This document shows, one piece after another, positions 44,291 to 55,028 of a stretch of DNA of 64,000 nucleotides; within the stretch, counting starts at the first letter, position 1; every line of letters begins with the position of its first letter. Under the pieces are notes generated by a model that worked only from the letters and a program-made list of their open reading frames with translations, was not told the origin of the DNA and searched no databases. The position numbers were made by a program, and so were the translations under genes. This DNA is from Flaveria trinervia (lineage: Eukaryota > Streptophyta > Magnoliopsida > Asterales > Asteraceae), in assembly GCA_025506515.1 (NCBI GenBank), contig CM046452.1, forward strand, positions 100,594,559 through 100,658,558, given 5' to 3'.

Positions 44291-44358
44291 ACTCTTCCAT
44301 TCATGGGTATTAAGAGCCTCAAGAGGTGAGCGGAGATGGGGGTTGTGGGAGTTGTTGG

Positions 44359-46256
44359 TTAAGTTAAGGGGGGTTTGGGTTTGGCATTGTCAGTTTGACT
44401 ATGAGTAAGCATGGGATGTGTCTTGTGGGGTTGAGTGAGGGTGGGGGTGGAGGGAGGAGGGGTGGGGAAGAGTAGGGGCGAAGGAGGTAGTGGGGGCGGG
44501 TGGTCAGGGGGCTGACATTGGTAAGTAAGGTTGTAGCATCCAGAAGGTAAAGGGGAGGATGTGTGGTTGAGGAGGGCAATGATGGAGTAGAGGGAGAGGT
44601 GGGGGAGGGCGGAGAGGGAGGGTGGCGTAAAAATAAAAGAAGAGGGGTGGGGTGTGGAGGAGGGGGGAGGGGTTGAGGTAGGGCTGTGTTGAAAGGGGAA
44701 GGTAGATTCGTCAAAGATGACATGCCGAGAGATGATGATTTGTCGAGTGGAGAGATTGTAGAATTTGTATCCTCGATGGGAAGGTCGCAAACCCAAGAAG
44801 GCGCATGGAGTAGAACGATTTTGTAGTTTGTGTATAGTGGTAGATGGGAATAGAGGTGGGGTGGATTTTTGTAGGGTTTTGCATGGGGTGATGTTATGTA
44901 GATAGGTGTCGTGTTGTAAAACGTGAAGCCAGAATGTGTAAAGGACCGAGGAATGAGAGAGAAAGGTGTGAATGATATTATTTAGGTGGCGGAGTTTACG
45001 TTCGGCTTTATCGTTCTGGGAGGAGGTGTGAAGGCAAGAGAAGCGAAAGAGAATGCCACTATTTTGGCAAAATGTTTAAAGGGCGGTATTGGTGTATTCT
45101 GTGCCGTTATCACATTGGATTGATTTAATGGTTTGGTTGAATTGTGTTTTAATTAGTTGAAAGAATTGAATAAAGGTGGTGTAGACCTGGGATTTGTGTG
45201 CAAGCGGAAAGTCCAAAGAAAGTTTGTTTTATCATCTAAGAATATTAGGTAATATCAGTGGCCTCCAGAACTTTGAACCGGTGAGGTCCATAAGTCGCTA
45301 TGTATAATGTCAAATGGTAAATAAGTATAAGTATTGGAAGCATAAAATGGCGATTTAATGTGTTTACCAAGTACACAAGAAGAACAAATGTTTGAATGTT
45401 TATTACTAGACGAAAAACACATATCACTAGAACCAGGGAACATAGATGACCTTGGGTGGCGAGGCGTTGATGCAAGAGAGTCTTTGTGATGGTGGTGGAA
45501 AGCGGATGGGTGTGGAGAGGAGTTCTTGAGTGATTGCAGCAGTGGATATAACTCCCCGGTGCTGTTACATCGTAGTATAGGTGTCTTGGTCCGGTATTTC
45601 TTCGCATCAAAACCGAAAGGGTCAAATTCAATTGATATATTATTATCCGTAGTTAAACGATGAACCAAAAGCAAGTTTTTAATAATGGAAGGAACATGCG
45701 GGACATTGTTTAAAGAAAATGGTGGGTAGGGGGATGGTAGTGTTTGTTGGCCAATACCCCGGATTGTAACACGAGTGTCATCGCCGACGATGATATTCCT
45801 GAAAAGACCATTATTGAAATAATAAGAGGAGTAGTTACCTATTTGGTTGGTCATATGTTGTGTGGCTCCGGTGTCGAGGTACCAGTTTGTATCTCGTTGG
45901 TTAAGTGTCATGCCGTTAAATGCTTGGCCCAACTTGGTGGGTACAAAACTAGTTTGAGGCTGCATAAGACTAGGTTGTTCGGGCTGGTCTAGGTCCAAGA
46001 ATTCCTGCTCCATTGCTTTGGTTTGGGTCGGGTTGGGGTCAGGGTTGCTGAGTGGGATAAGGGCATGGTGGGTAGGCCTAGTTGGTGTTGGTATAGTTCT
46101 AGGGACCCATATTCCAGGGTTGAGAAAGGTGATTCCAAGGTGATGGTGGATGGAATGGGCTTCCCCGGCTTCCGCCGCGATAGGATTTCCGGCCACGGCC
46201 TTGGCCACGACCTGCCTCGTTGGTACTGAGTCCCAAACTCGGTGTTGTAGGTTCAT
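44359..46256 (-). pseudogene. Minus-strand copia gag tail, protease and integrase
   Basis: From 46256 downward: a Gly/Arg-rich gag tail in one frame, then protease WYLDTGATQHMT. The pre-integrase zinc region follows (CSSCVLGKHIKSPF), with the integrase start FDIIHSDLWTSP and a stop at about 45252-45254. The rest of the integrase core continues in broken frames between 45250 and 44850. A Pro/Ser-rich linker (44364-44800) joins it to RT, ending in the GYKFYNLSTRQIIISRHVIFDE segment. The long Pro-rich frames here are the linker, not separate genes. Confidence 0.82.
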
Positions 46257-46348
46257 AGGAGAGAAAAATTGCTGCGATATGAGAGATAGAGAAGATCAGA
46301 AGCAGATGATGAACTCTTAATTAAGGTTCAGAGAAAGCTTTGACAATA

Positions 46349-46544
46349 TAATAGAGTTTATGGAATTTGATGATCTTTATTCCAAAATATGATTCCATAT
46401 TTATAGTACAATCTTTCTAATCTACCCTTTATCTATTGTGAGTATATTGAATTTCAAATACAAGATATATCTCAACTACCATAATTTCTAATGTCTATCA
46501 ACAAGGAATATCAGGAAATCAGGAGTTATCGGCTTGATCTAATA
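46349..46544 (-). repeat. 5' LTR of the minus-strand copia
   Basis: Pairs with 42600-42792. Right flank is ATCAC. Confidence 0.9.
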
Positions 46545-46549
46545 ATCAC

Positions 46550-49500
46550 ACACATAACTATGTTAGATACCTTCTCTTAACATTTTGATTCGCATAATGT
46601 TTTGCAAATATATTGGAATTGAAAATAAAATTTAAATCTTGTTAAAATTAATTATATGTTTAGTTTATCAATTTTGAGTGGAATTGCAATGATATTTGAT
46701 AAGTTAATTTTAAAATAACGATCATAAATAGGATTATGAAACACGAGTAAGAGAAAGAAGCAATCAAAATTGTTGTAGGCCACTCATGTTCTGTCCAAAC
46801 AGGTAGCTGATTTTAAAGAGAGAAAGAACTAAAAATAAGTGACAGAACACTTAGAAAAGAACATATGAAGTTAAACATGTACCTGGTTTGCTGATTCTGT
46901 GGTTGGAAAAAGCATGATAATTGTAGTTGACGCGTCACTGATGCTTTCTCAGGTCCATTTCTTAGGGACTCTAATATACATATAATGAAAGCCAGTGTGC
47001 AGATATACAAAAACAATACTTATAAGAGCTTGCGACAAACCTTAAAACCAGAAAGAACTTTAAAACAAAGCAATCTTGTTGTATAAATTTATCACTAAAT
47101 GAAACACTTGATTTAGTAGTTTTCTACTGTGCGACCGTTTTAACTTTTCAAGTCATATTAAGAATACTATTTATAAAAAACTTATATATGAAAAGGAGAG
47201 GAGAGAGGGAGATTTGGGGGCAATGTTGGGGTAGGAGTGAACTTTGAGTCTTACAAGTCCCAGGTCATGTGATTGTGTAAGGTTAAGGAAAAATGATTCC
47301 ATTTAAAAACAAAAACAGACATAAAAGTTTACCTTTTAAAGACTGTACAGGATGAAAACAAATATCTTTGATCTTCAAGTGTTGTGGGTCTAGACTCCAA
47401 TGATAGACGTGCAAACATATTAAAATGAAACATTAGTAAACAAAACCTGTAATAAAAAGATGTATTCTATTCAGAAAGCAAAAACAAACAAAAAGCACTC
47501 CTTTTTGAAGTCTGACAAGGATGAAAGCTAACAACTTCAAGTATTTTGGGTCTAGACTCCAAGGATGACCTGCACACAATGTAAACTAAACACTCATGAT
47601 AGGATGTATTATAATTAGAAAAACATAAACAAAAACAACTCCCTTTTAAAGTCTGTCAAGAATGAACTGTAACAACTTGCTAGCATAAGTGTGGTCTTGA
47701 AGTGGATTTCACCTTTTAAGTAATAAAGCACACACTGAATTGGACAATCCATGAAACCTGCTGAACACAAAGTGGCACAAGCATAATCAAAAGGAGAGAT
47801 CAAGTAACATCATAATAGACATACATCAACATCGTAAAGTAAAATTTTAAATATACGAAATGACTAAAGGTGTAAAAATATATTATAAATTTACCTCCCA
47901 CCACATACGACTAGTGCTATCATCAATGAACTTACAGACATGGTCCCGTGATTTTGATTTCTTGGTGTCTTGAAGGTTCAAAGTTGGGAACAAAAAGTGG
48001 CAATCAAGTCTGAAGATTCTCGAATTATTCTCAATTGCCATGTTGCCTCTTAGCTCAACAAAGTAGACGACGCAACATATTTATCAAGAAAACTATACAG
48101 GTTCAAATGACATAACATGTATGTGAACATGATCTAATTCTAGATATTTTTTTGTAAAACAAAAACTTTAATGCAGAGTAATTGGGTGCTCACACGTATA
48201 GGCACGCTTCTATAAAGAGAGCTGATAATCTAATACGTTCCACAGTCCTGATGAGGAATTCACCATCTAAGTTAAAAAAGTAGCTACAAAATAGGACCTA
48301 TCTTTGTATCCAACTTTGTCTGAAAACAAAGTGACTCATGTATCATTAAACTCACATTAAAGTTGAATAAACTTATAAAAGAACAGATGTAGTTGGCCAG
48401 TAATTGAAATCATAAAGGAAAAGTTAATGGCCAAACCTCTTCTTGGTAGATTTCTCTAAGGATATTCAATATCAATTTGAGATTGTTATCCTTTACCTGC
48501 AACAAAGAAATCATTGAGAATAATCAATATGCACAAGGAAAAAATCTTTGATTTGTTAGTTAACCGGATAAAATGCACGGAAAGGAAGACTGATCTCATA
48601 GGATGGAATGAAATCAAAATGCACAGAAAGGAAGGCTGATCTCATAGGATGGTATCAAAGCAGGGATAAATGTCCTCAAAACACTACAAGAACTAGCAAT
48701 TAGGAAAGAAAAAAAAACTCAAAAGAAATCATCTACAAACCAATACTCAACATACATTAGACAGATCGAGATTTAAACCCGAATAATATTTTCAAGAGAA
48801 CTTCCAGAATGATATTTTAGAAGAAATTCAAAAAACAATTTTATTTATAATTACCTACCACCATTCACAATCCTATAAAAATATTCAAACCCAATAAAAC
48901 ACCATTGATGTCCCAAGCGGCAATGGTGAGCAACCATTGATGTCCTGAGGTTGTTGTAAGTATTGCAAGTGTTTTTCCAATAAGAAAACCACCTCATGGA
49001 GTAGAACCTAGTTAGTAACGAATAACATTAGATAAATATAATCCAATGTTAAAGAAAAGCAAATGATAGTATGGTCACGTATTACTCACCAGATTTCATA
49101 TAGCCACCAGATAGTAGTGCTCCAAGCCTATTAGGTGGTACTACAACTCTTATATTAAGGTGACATGTCATAATAAAAGTTGCTGATATAACTACCTTAT
49201 TAAATGGCATACATATATGCATATCAACTATAAAATAAACAGGAAGATACTTGGTCATACCTTACCTTTTGACTGTTTCATAACACAAAGAGACTAGTTT
49301 CCAGCCTTTTCAATGAATTCGTTCACCATACGGATCATGCTAGCCGCCATCTTCAGGGTTTCTGTCATACTGAAAAGATAGACACAAGTATCAAGAATTA
49401 TTAATTTAACTATGAATTACATGTCTAGAAACTAGAGAATGGACTCTTAAGACAGCCTTCTGACAATTTTATAGTTCAGACAGACACTTCATCAAAGAAT

Positions 49501-50235
49501 AATAAGTAATATAACCAATCTATAAAAAAATTATAACATCATTAAGTAAGCAATTAGAGCAATGAGCTCTTTATTGTGCATGTGCTTCCAAATCAGCAAC
49601 CGTCTTCTTGATCAAACCTCACCAAGAAAAAAACAACAAAAACCGAATACTCAACAATCAGTACATGGATCGACGTTAAACCCAATACCAAAAGGTGAAT
49701 AGCTATATATAAAGCAAAAAAAAAGCAGCAAATAATAATATACTATATCCCATATCCTCAACAATTTATAAAAAAGATTATTAAAAAGAATATAAAGAGA
49801 TTTGAAACTGACATCAAAATCTCTCTGTTTTCTGGGCAGTAACCCAAACCAAACAATCACACAATAACAAAAACATGAAAATGTACATAGAAAATATGGG
49901 AAACCTTTCGTAATCCCCCAGTTGGTGTCTAACAGTCTAACAAATTACAGAAGAACATGAAACAATCAAATTTGCTAACTCAAAATCCTAGAAGCAATAG
50001 TGTGCAATCGAAAGAAAAAACTCGAAAAGGGTGTTATACACATTTAATAAGAAAGTTGAAGCCATACCTTTAGCAGCTCAATATTCCAGTCTCCTTCCTT
50101 CTTTGGGCTGCTGGACACTGGTGTTCGCAAGGTAGAATTATGTCATTTTATATGATGGACCGGTAGTGAAAGATATGTTGCATGTTCTGATGTTCATTTT
50201 ATATAAGTAATAAGCATTTGTGAAGCATAACAGAA
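46550..50235 (-). other. Region of unrecognised exon-like pieces on the minus strand
   Basis: There is no long ORF, but several short open stretches with plausible splice edges. They are 48041-47895 (49 codons, GAG|GTAAAT donor), 48496-48437 (TTGCAG acceptor; NLKLILNILREIY), 49368-49294 (TTTCAG acceptor; 24 codons, MTETLKMAASMIRMVNEF) and about 50130-50070 (KEGDWNIELLK). 47330-47720 has three loose repeats of ~150 bases sharing GGGTCTAGACTCCAA. 48570-48660 has a 46-bp direct duplication. About 49.2-50.1 kb is distantly homologous to the units at 55.0-57.6 kb. I do not recognise a family. Confidence 0.4.
47895..48041 (-). other. Possible exon, 49 codons (unrecognised)
   Basis: Minus-strand ATG at 48041-48039 followed by MAIENNSRIFRLDCHFLFPT and on to SRMWWE, ending at a GAG|GTAAAT splice-donor-like site. 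A possible next exon after TTCAGCAG (near 47780) would add about 13 codons and then stop. Composition is protein-like, but no domain is recognised. Confidence 0.3.
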
Positions 50236-50240
50236 GACTT

Positions 50241-51036
50241 TGTAGGATCGTTGAAGGGTTAGTTACAACACGACAACACAAAGAGTAGATTAACTAAACT
50301 TTAATCAAACAGTAAACTGGATTAACCAAGTGTTGAGATACTAAGAACACAAGTAATACAAAAGACAGGACACAAAAAACACAAGTGTATGGTTTTCAAG
50401 AATGCAGTATATTGTCTTCTCTATGTTCTATTACAAGTGTTACAAAGCATTAATAAAAGATACAAGAACATGAGATACTTATACTACATCCTACAGCGGC
50501 TATACTTTGAAAGCCAGCTGGATACAATTGACTAGACACAAACAAAATCAATTGTAGAGTCAAAAGGCAGATTGCCTTTTGACTTGTGACTATGACATGC
50601 CATAGCTCACATTCTTTTCTATTACAAAAAGGATAAAGTACATAAAGCAGAAAGTTATAAACTCAAGACCTCAATGTACAGTTACCAAAAGCATGGACCT
50701 TTTCACCAAACCATGTAAGTTGGTGACATGCAGAGTTGCGACGAAAGGTGTCCAGCTTTATGGAACAGTACATCAGATAAAGCATGTTACTAAAAGTCTT
50801 CGGAAGAAGTCTGTCTTCATGAACATGAAGCTTCGGAAGAATTTGTCTCTGAGGCTTCGGAAGACTTCATGTTTGGCTTCGGAAGATATTGGTCTTGGCT
50901 TCGGAAGATTTCACACTTAGAGTATTTCTGTTGCACATGTGAAACTTCCGAAGCATTCTTCTTTAATGCACTTGTACAGCATGCATGAAAGACTAAAGAT
51001 GTTTAGGTTGCATCAGCTTCTTCATTAATCTCTACA
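50241..51036 (-). repeat. 3' LTR of the Sirevirus derivative
   Basis: 796 bp, TGTAGAG...CCTACA on the minus strand. Homologous to 19422-20218, with the palindrome array at about 50797-50955. Confidence 0.92.
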
Positions 51037-51048
51037 AACTCCCCCTAG

Positions 51049-52580
51049 GCTGATGCTACCAAAACACTTTGAAAACTTCAAATATTAACAGTCCTCATTA
51101 GGATGATCACCATTCCTTTCTTCATAAGATGATTAGGATCCTTCAGGCTGTCAAAGTGTCTTCTCATGTCAAAGAGGTCATGTAGAGGCAACTGAAACAT
51201 ATCTTGCCATGTATAAATGTCTTCAATGGTTGATCTCTAATAACATACCATCTCTCTGGATTTGTGGTGTATGTCTAAGACAAGATGGGTCTTCCTGTTG
51301 CTAGAGGAGCTACTGAAATTAGAGTTGATTGAGCATCCTCTGGCTGCACATCCTCAGGCTGTTCTGATTCATCCTGAGGTTTAGAAGGGGATGCAGGCTT
51401 CTTCTTCTTCTTAGACTTTGGTCTAGAAGCCATCCTCTTCTTTCTCTTTCCAAATTTTAACTGAGAAGACTGGCCTGCAGCACCAGATTGATCTTCACTG
51501 TCTCTCTCAGTTGGGACTTCCTCTCTCTCAGGTTCAGATGGAGAGGGAGGTTGACCCTGCTGTGGATCAGAAGATGAAGCTTGCTGAGCATTAGCAGGAG
51601 GTTCGGGTTGTGTTGTCTCTGGTTGTTCAACCTTAACCTGCACTTCAGGTGGAGCCTGACTTGGAGTGGAGTGTAAGTCAGTGAGCTCTCCACTCTTAAT
51701 CTTCTGCTTGATTACCCTGATATGCTCATCATAGTGGATAGAGACATGGGTCCAAGTCTCCTTCCGGAGAATCCATACAGCTTCAAGAAGCTCATCATCC
51801 TCTGCCTATCAACAGACTTCTTCATGCTCTTTTGGATGATGGCTCTTGATTTTGTAGCTTCTTCCCTTAGTTTCTTCTTTGTTGTCTTCTTTTCTTGACT
51901 AGCTCAAGCTCAAGTTGTTTTAAGTACTCAAACTCAATATAGTCATAAGGTAAGGAAAGGAGTGCATCTGCCTGATAGAGGCATGTGGCACTCAGGTAGT
52001 TAATCATCTTGATTCTGTCTTCTTCTTTATCTACCTGAGGTTCTTGTTGAACCACACCCTCCTGTTCAGGACTTTCTTGAACTGGTGAGAGGGTAGGCAT
52101 ACCTTTGAACAGTCTTTTTCTTCTTCTCTCTTCTTTGACTTGTACTAGGAGTTCTGCATCCCCTGTCTTCTTCTTTTCTCTTGACCTTTCCTGGTCAAAC
52201 AGTTCATTCAATTCACCCAAGGAGAGAGAAATGACACTGTCTATGTCATAGTTCCTAGTCTGCAGATAGTTAATCCTTACTGCCCTTAACTCATCATTCT
52301 GAGTATCTGGTCTGGGAGCAGCCCTGATTGCAGACTCCATGAGTCTTGGAGACTCATCAAAGGAACTTTCTCCCCTTAGCCTCCTTTTCCTCTCTCTCTC
52401 CTCCTCCTCAATCTCCTTAGATGTCATTTTTCTTTTCCCTTTGTCACTCACAGACCTTTGTGACTCAGGGTGGAGAGAGTTTTGGCCTTCATTGCTTGTT
52501 GCAGCATCTGAGCTCAGGCCAGAGAGAGGTTGAGAAGCACCTTCACCAGTAGGTGTCTCAGCAGGTGTATAAACTAACAA
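51049..52580 (-). pseudogene. C-terminal half of the Sirevirus third ORF (copy in the derivative)
   Basis: Homologous to about 17885-19380. The main open frame 52580-51867 starts in the spacer and enters the ORF at ETPTGEGASQPL. It contains the charged EEIEEEERERKRRLRGE and SLSLGELNELFDQERSREKK segments, then breaks near 51870. A second piece, 51643-51275, has QVKVEQPETTQPEPPA and SKKKKKPASP. The end piece is frameshifted near 51275-51240. Less interrupted than the copy at 17-19 kb in its first part. Confidence 0.82.
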
Positions 52581-52990
52581 AGCTCCCGAGAGTTAATTTT
52601 GCTTTGGAAGTAAATGGTCCTTGAAAATGAGTAAATGTCTGAGACAAGTATTTAAGCTTCGGAAGATAAATTTGAAAACTCTTCCGAAGGTAAATTTTTC
52701 AGACAGTTATTTATTTTGAAGGCATGATTTACTTCCGAAGTTAAAAGCATAACTTCCGAAGTATCAGAAATTTTCAAAAATCTAAGGAAAGACTTCAAAA
52801 AGAAATTTTCATTCAAAGAAAACATGAGCTTATGAAAATAATGAACTAGACAACTTAGGACACACATAAATTTTAAAGAAATAATAAGAATTAGTTTTAA
52901 GAAAAGCTTACTCAAAGTTTATCATCCCAACAGCTGATATTAGATATTTAAATCTATGTTCATCAAAAGCCTTTGTGAACAGATCAGCAT
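52581..52990 (-). other. Pol tail and palindrome-bearing spacer of the derivative
   Basis: 52990-52915 encodes the last pol codons (ADLFTKAF... GMINFE) and is homologous to 14754-14834. 52914-52581 matches 14835-15170 and carries CTTCCGAAG-type palindromes. Confidence 0.85.
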
Positions 52991-53774
52991 ATCGTTGAAG
53001 GGTTAGTTACAACACAACAACACAAAGAGAAGATTAACTAAACTTTAATCAAACAGTAAACTGGATTAACCAAGTGTTGAGATACTAAGAACACAAGTAA
53101 TGCAAGAGACAGAACAAAAATAAAACAAGTGTATGGTTTTCAAGAATGCAGTAAATTGCCTTTTCTATGTTCCATTACAAGTGTTACAAAGCATTAATAA
53201 AAGATACAAGAACATGAGATACTTATACTACATCTTACAGCCGGCTATACTTTGAAAACCAGCTGGATACAATTGACTAGACACACAAAATCAATTGTAG
53301 AGTCAAAAGCCAGATTGCCTTTTGACTTACTATGACATACCATAGCTCACATCCTTTTCTATTACAAAAAGGTAAAGTACATAAAGTAGAAAGTTACAGA
53401 CTCAAGACCTCAATGTACAGTTACCAAAAGCATTAACCTTTTCATCAAACCATGTAAGTTGATGACTTGCAAAGTTGCAGCGGAAAGGTGTCCAGCTTTA
53501 TAGAACAGTACATCAGATAAAGCATGTTACTAAAAGTCTTCGGAAGAAATCTGTCTTCATAAACTTGAAGCTTCGGAAGACTTTGTCTCTAAGGCTTCGG
53601 AAGACTTCATGTTTGGCTTCGGAGATATTGGTCTTGGCTTCGGAAGATTTCACACTTAGAGTATTTCTGTTGCATATGTGAAACTTCCAAAGCATTCTTC
53701 TTTAATGCACTTATGCAGCATGCAGAAAGACTAAAGATATTTAGGTTGCCTCAACCTATTCATTAATCTCTACA
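52991..53774 (-). repeat. 5' LTR of the Sirevirus derivative, missing its last bases
   Basis: Begins TGTAGAG at 53774 on the minus strand and is homologous to the other two LTRs. Its end lacks about six bases (TGTAGG in plus orientation) because the large deletion starts inside it. Joint bases suggest AT microhomology. Confidence 0.9.
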
Positions 53775-53779
53775 GACTT

Positions 53780-55028
53780 CAAATCTAATAGCATGATATG
53801 ATTCTTTGAGCTCACTTTTAACACAATCTAGATCCAAAATACTACGGCTGAGATAACGACAAACAAACAGTTCAAGTGCTTGACTGCAATCTTCAATGAC
53901 AATAACAGAAACAATCAGATGAAAAGAAGCTGAAGACGTGTCCTGAAAAGGGTGAGAATAAGTGAACACATGCATAGGATTATAGAAAATGAAAGAAAGA
54001 AAAAAGTATGATTCTTACCAGAATAAGTAACACAAATAGCATGAGCAAAAGAAAAACTATTGGCCATATAGTAAGGACAACTTTTACCAGAAAATAAGAC
54101 GAAGTGAATAGAGCAAGTGTAACTAAAATTTCCTATTTTTCCTTAGAAGACTACTCAAAATCACTTCTAAAAGTGTGTGAGAACCTTTCTCCTGCTTCAC
54201 TTGATTGATATCCTTGCACTCTTCCTAAAACTGCCCCAAACTTATGCAAACATTTTTCGTTAAATAAAAGATATTTTACAGATATCCACATCTCACTATG
54301 TAATATAACAAAAAGATATAGCCAAAAGTTGCAGTAAAACTGTAAAGCTAACCTTCCAACATCAAGAAAGTTCATAAGCATGAAAAGTTCATCCAAGTTA
54401 TTCTAAAAGGCAACTGCGTTTCACATAAAAAAATAAAAATAAAGTGATAAAAACAAATAACAAGATAAAAACCAACAGACTTTATCCAAAATATGGCGTT
54501 CGGTACACAAAGACCAATGTAACAAACCTAAAGAGAAGTTCCGGTCAATAATGTTCGGTGTCAGGTGTTGAACTACTTTAATGCAGAATACAGCTCTGAA
54601 TAATTATTTTTAAGAAGGTGACCTTCGTCCACTATCTACACGGTAAAATATTCAAAAAAAATGCATGCAAATGATCTAAAATTGTAAGAAATGGTCAAAA
54701 ATAATGTACCACGGTCTCCCAATGTATTGCCTTCAACGACCCATTGTCAATGTTAATCGTTTCATAAGATGTCAATCAACACGTCAAATTTGTAAAAAGA
54801 TTAAACTAAGAAGCACTACTTTTGCTCTCATCCAAAATGCAAAAAAAACACAGTAGAAATAAACTCACCACAAGTATAGTTTGTTTATCTTGGACGGTGT
54901 TTTGTAACATTAGCTTTAGCAACTTCAGAAGGTGACTGCTCACCATCAGATATATTTCTTGATTCCACAGCAGAAACTGATTAAGCTTTTCTTGGACCTA
55001 AAACTCTTTTCTGGACAGGGAAAAGAAA
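53780..55028. other. Non-coding or unrecognised region right of the Sirevirus derivative
   Basis: AT-rich. Short minus-strand ORFs (53763-53975, 54151-54396) have no recognisable motif. It is presumably the continuation of the locus at 46.5-50.2 kb that the retroelement split. Confidence 0.5.

Larger units (their letters stand above)
42600..46544 (-). mobile_element. Ty1/copia retrotransposon, minus strand, short, non-canonical LTR ends
   Basis: Direct repeats 42600-42792 and 46349-46544 (193 and 196 bp) flank a copia gag-tail/PR/IN/RT/RH order on the minus strand. The 5-bp duplication ATCAC lies on both sides (42595-42599 and 46545-46549). On the minus strand the LTR starts TATTAGATC and ends CTCTATTA, not TG...CA. 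At 3.95 kb it is shorter than autonomous copia elements. The gag is nearly absent, since protease begins within ~600 bases of the 5' LTR, so it is internally deleted or non-autonomous, besides carrying many stops. Confidence 0.92.
50241..53774 (-). mobile_element. Doubly deleted Sirevirus derivative, minus strand
   Basis: Related to the element at 1-20218. Order on the minus strand: 5' LTR (53774-52991), last codons of pol, palindrome-rich spacer, C-terminal half of the third ORF, polypurine tract, 3' LTR (51036-50241). Target-site duplication GACTT at 50236-50240 and 53775-53779. Missing are the primer site, gag, protease, integrase, RT and RNase H (the 5' LTR joins the pol end at 52990/52991) and the N-terminal half of the third ORF (joint near 52575). 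It may have moved in this form or been deleted after insertion. Confidence 0.9.

Noticed and set aside
44364..44796. Proline-rich minus-strand ORFs as separate genes
   Set aside because: They are the usual low-complexity linker between integrase and RT of the copia element.
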